A stretch of DNA of 40,136 nucleotides from a virus: positions 1-40,136 of IMG/VR virus record IMGVR_UViG_3300030090_001566; one strand, 5' to 3'. Under the pieces are notes generated by a model. It worked only from the letters and a program-made list of their open reading frames with translations. It was not told where the DNA came from and searched no databases. The position numbers and the translations under genes are program-made. Every line of letters starts with the position of its first letter. The stretch's first letter is position 1. Of this stretch, positions 37,824 to 40,136 are shown piece by piece.

Positions 37824-40033
37824 TTAGATTTTTATTATTAGCATTATTACCAACATTGGTATTTGCACAGAAAGAAGTTGTTATACATATAAAAACAGAT
37901 GGTTATCCTAGCGAAACTAGATGGATGTTATACGATTCTGTTTATCAAGGTGATACTATAGACTATGTAGACTATGGTCACTATACGCAACCTAACTTTA
38001 TGCATAGAGACACTTTGTATATTGATAGTGTACAAAACATATCGTTTGTTATATTTGATAGTTATGGTGATGGTATTGCAAATGGAGAATATTATGTTAC
38101 TATATGTGGTGATACTGTAGTTGATTATCCTGTTAGTACTTTTACTACAGGTTTAATACACAATAGAGCTGTGCCACAGTGCATGCCACAACCTCCACCA
38201 CCACCACCATTAGGTCCATGTATACCAACGATGATAAATATAAATCTTGACCAGTTTACAGATGAGACTAGTTGGGAAATAACAGATACAATGGGTAATG
38301 TTTTAATATCAGGAGGCCCATATCCAAACGTTCCTGATTACCAACCACAATATATTCCAACTTGCCTTCCTACAGGTGTTTTAAGGTTTACGATATTTGA
38401 TACGTATGGAGATGGTATAGCTGGAAGCCAGTGGGGTGGAAACGATGGCTCGTATTACGTAATGCAATGTGGAGATACCTTGGTGTACGGTACCACACCT
38501 AATTTTGGGACAGATTCCACGCATGTATTTATAAGTGATACTTGTATACCACCACCACCAGTGCCGGGCTGTATGGACAATAATTATATTGAATTTAATC
38601 CAGCAGCCACAGTAAGCGATAGTAGCTGTGCTACTTTAAAAATATATGGTTGTACTGATAGTACAATGTTTAACTATGACTCAACCGCAAACACTATGGA
38701 TTACATAGATAGTTGTGATTACACCCTTGTGCTGCATGACCTTGCGGGTAATGGTTGGGTTGGTAGTAGATTAGAAATTTACCAAGACGACACGTTTCAG
38801 TTTGTAATGACTTCTGGTTTTAACCAAACTTACACTCTACAATTAAACGCGCCTAAGCTAGTAAGAGCTAAGTTTTTTATTAATCAACAAGCTTCTCAAA
38901 CCGCGCCTGAATGTGGGTTTACTTTAATAAATCCTATGGGTGATACTATTATAAGTGTTAAGCCACCTTTTATGCAGCCGTTTTTTGTTTATAGTGGTAT
39001 AACCTATTGTGGCAATGAGTGTATTGAAATAATTGAAGGGTGTATGGATAATATGGCTTTTAACTATGATAGTGTCGCAAACACACCACTACCTTGTTAT
39101 TACGTACCGGGATGTATGTCTCCTGCATATCTAGAGTATCATATCGACACATCTAACGGGGTTTATACAGATTTTAATATACAGGATAGCTGTAACACAT
39201 TAGCTGTGTTTGGATGTACAGATATGGCTTCGTTTAATTATGACTCTACTGCTAACGTAGATAACGGTGGTTGTTTACCAGTTGTTATGGGTTGTATGGA
39301 AAGTCTAGCATTAAATTATAATCCGCTAGCAAACACACCTGATACGTGTATACCTTATATATACGGATGTACAGACCCGACAATGTTTAACTATGATAGC
39401 TTAGCTAATACAGACGACGGTAGTTGTGAGCCGTTTGTGTATGGTTGCATGGATTCAACTATGTTTAATTTTAATCCACTTGCAAATGCTCAAGATAATA
39501 TTACTCCTTGTGTTCCTTTTATATATGGTTGTACTGACCCGAGTATGTTCAACTACCAAGCTGACGCTAATACAGAAGATTTCAGCTGCATACCATTTAT
39601 TTATGGGTGTACTGATAGCACCGCTATTAATTACGATTCACTTGCTAACACTGATAATAATTCGTGTATACCGGTGGTTGTGGGATGTATGGACCAAGAT
39701 GCTTGGAACTACGAAGAACTAGCAAATGTACCTGATACTTGTTTGTTTGCAGCTGAGTGTATAACAGGACCAGGTGAACCTTACTTTTTAAACGATCCTT
39801 GTTATGCTTGGGTTATAGACGTTGACGAGTACTGTTGTACAAATGACTGGGATAGTATATGTCAATTAACTTACGATTATTGTGAAGGAACCTGGGTAGG
39901 ACCAATACCTCAACGTATATCACAACTAATAATGATAACAGATATATTAGGTAGGCCTGCTAGAATAGAGAAAAATAAATTATTGTTCTTTATATACAGA
40001 GACGGAACAGTTGAAAAGAAATTTATAAAATGA
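37820..40033 (+). CDS. Secreted Cys-repeat protein with T9SS-like C-terminal tail
   Basis: 737 residues from ATG 37820, which overlaps the previous stop as ATGA; an ATG 12 nt upstream is less likely. The N-terminus MIRFLLLALLPTLVFAQ is a signal peptide. Residues about 18-250 hold two beta-domain repeats (FVIFDSYGDGIANGEYYV and FTIFDTYGDGIAGSQW), and a third related unit starts at YTLVLHDLAGNGWVGSR. About 11 Cys repeats of the type YGCTDPTMFNYDSLANTDDG-SC follow (38567-39742), then a DEYCC..DWDSIC module. The last 39 residues (LIMITDILGRPAR, FFIYRDGTVEKKFIK) resemble the end of type A T9SS sorting domains. This suggests secretion and outer-surface display through the host's type IX system. Role unknown; adhesin or superinfection block are candidates. 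Confidence 0.75.
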   Translation: MIRFLLLALLPTLVFAQKEVVIHIKTDGYPSETRWMLYDSVYQGDTIDYVDYGHYTQPNFMHRDTLYIDSVQNISFVIFDSYGDGIANGEYYVTICGDTVVDYPVSTFTTGLIHNRAVPQCMPQPPPPPPLGPCIPTMININLDQFTDETSWEITDTMGNVLISGGPYPNVPDYQPQYIPTCLPTGVLRFTIFDTYGDGIAGSQWGGNDGSYYVMQCGDTLVYGTTPNFGTDSTHVFISDTCIPPPPVPGCMDNNYIEFNPAATVSDSSCATLKIYGCTDSTMFNYDSTANTMDYIDSCDYTLVLHDLAGNGWVGSRLEIYQDDTFQFVMTSGFNQTYTLQLNAPKLVRAKFFINQQASQTAPECGFTLINPMGDTIISVKPPFMQPFFVYSGITYCGNECIEIIEGCMDNMAFNYDSVANTPLPCYYVPGCMSPAYLEYHIDTSNGVYTDFNIQDSCNTLAVFGCTDMASFNYDSTANVDNGGCLPVVMGCMESLALNYNPLANTPDTCIPYIYGCTDPTMFNYDSLANTDDGSCEPFVYGCMDSTMFNFNPLANAQDNITPCVPFIYGCTDPSMFNYQADANTEDFSCIPFIYGCTDSTAINYDSLANTDNNSCIPVVVGCMDQDAWNYEELANVPDTCLFAAECITGPGEPYFLNDPCYAWVIDVDEYCCTNDWDSICQLTYDYCEGTWVGPIPQRISQLIMITDILGRPARIEKNKLLFFIYRDGTVEKKFIK
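38567..39742 (+). repeat. Tandem Cys-repeat array (GC[TM]D...NY...AN...C), about 11 units
   Basis: About eleven diverged units of roughly 25-35 residues begin GC(T/M)D or GCM(S/E) and end at a Cys, usually with (F/I)NY and (A/S)N in the middle. Unit length is always a multiple of three nucleotides and units alternate GCTD and GCMD forms. They likely form a rigid, disulfide-linked surface rod. Confidence 0.8.
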
Positions 40034-40136
40034 AAAAACTATTAATACTATTATTACTACCTATATTTAGTTATTCACAAAGTAATGTAAAAGATATATT
40101 TAAGTTTTCTACATTTTATGCGGCTGTAAACGGTGG
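40030..40136 (+). CDS. Secreted protein, 3' end cut by window edge
   Basis: The ATG overlaps the stop of the Cys-repeat gene (ATGA, 40030-40033). The visible 35 residues begin with a signal peptide, MKKLLILLLLPIFSYSQ, of Flavobacteriia type, followed by SNVKDIFKFSTFYAAVNG. The frame is open to the window end. No family can be assigned from this start; coupling and the second signal peptide in a row suggest a secreted pair with its neighbour. Confidence 0.65.
   Translation, partial: MKKLLILLLLPIFSYSQSNVKDIFKFSTFYAAVNG

Noticed and set aside
39426-39722. Second + strand ORF of 98 residues inside the Cys-repeat gene
   Set aside because: An out-of-frame by-product of the repeats; composition is not protein-like and the main frame carries the conserved Cys pattern.
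38567-39742. Cys-repeat array as a CRISPR or DNA-level repeat
   Set aside because: The repeats are diverged at DNA level, coding and in frame, without regular spacers.
1-40136. tRNA genes, integrase, replication genes or terminal direct repeats
   Set aside because: None recognised by reading either strand; tRNA and repeat searches by program were not possible, so weak cases could be missed.

Overview
This window looks like the late (structural, ejection and lysis) half of a tailed-phage genome, most likely a podovirus-type phage of a marine Flavobacteriia/Bacteroidota host. All genes are on the + strand. They are packed with gaps of at most about 70 nt and many 1-17 nt overlaps, and no stretch over 300 bases lacks a gene. 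The host inference rests on: strong AT bias; A/T-only leaders without a clear Shine-Dalgarno; secreted proteins whose signal peptides end in FAQ or SYSQ; a secreted protein with Cys-rich YGC(T/M)D repeats and a C-terminus like a type IX secretion sorting tail; and small proteins of types I associate with marine phages. I see no integrase, replication, transcription, tRNA or CRISPR genes.

Layout. Positions 1-2414: a gene cut by the left edge, four small basic proteins sharing a 'MAFK(M/L/I)K'-like tag (one with an HExxH metallopeptidase motif), and a 3TM-type holin. 2419-3476: a small predicted structural protein and a LamG-like lectin protein. 3500-4790: small proteins, a protein that reads as two tandem GroES-like (cpn10) barrels, and a possible small terminase. 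4790-12047: large terminase, portal, scaffold-like protein and major capsid protein, closed by a strong UUCG-loop terminator. 12117-16409 and 16411-20241: post-capsid protein, two head-tail connector (ring or tail-tube A-like) proteins, and a tail-tube-B/stabilization-type protein that appears split into two adjacent ORFs. 20253-22874: three small tail/appendage proteins and a cupin-like protein.

22881-35511: three consecutive genes of 205, 491 and 3507 residues in the position and order of T7 gp14-gp15-gp16 ejection proteins. The second has a pair of EF-hand loops. The third is a giant multi-domain protein with an HELLH metallopeptidase motif, a full set of HAD phosphatase motifs, four recurring 'FSK' junctions and two C-terminal Cys/His knuckles.

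35561-40136: a tightly coupled accessory cassette. It holds a one-TM coiled-coil protein, an envelope-targeted thioredoxin fold without CxxC, three small basic Cys-containing proteins, a soluble PAP2-type phosphatase with all three signature motifs, a large secreted Cys-repeat protein with a T9SS-like tail, and the start of another secreted protein cut by the right edge.

Together the first part assembles and packages the head (with a possible phage co-chaperonin), the middle builds the short tail and the ejected proteins, and the last part appears to act in the host envelope. The most unusual items are the T9SS-like secreted protein, the giant ejection polyprotein, the tandem GroES-like protein, the split stabilization gene, the EF-hand ejection protein and the recurring N-terminal tag.
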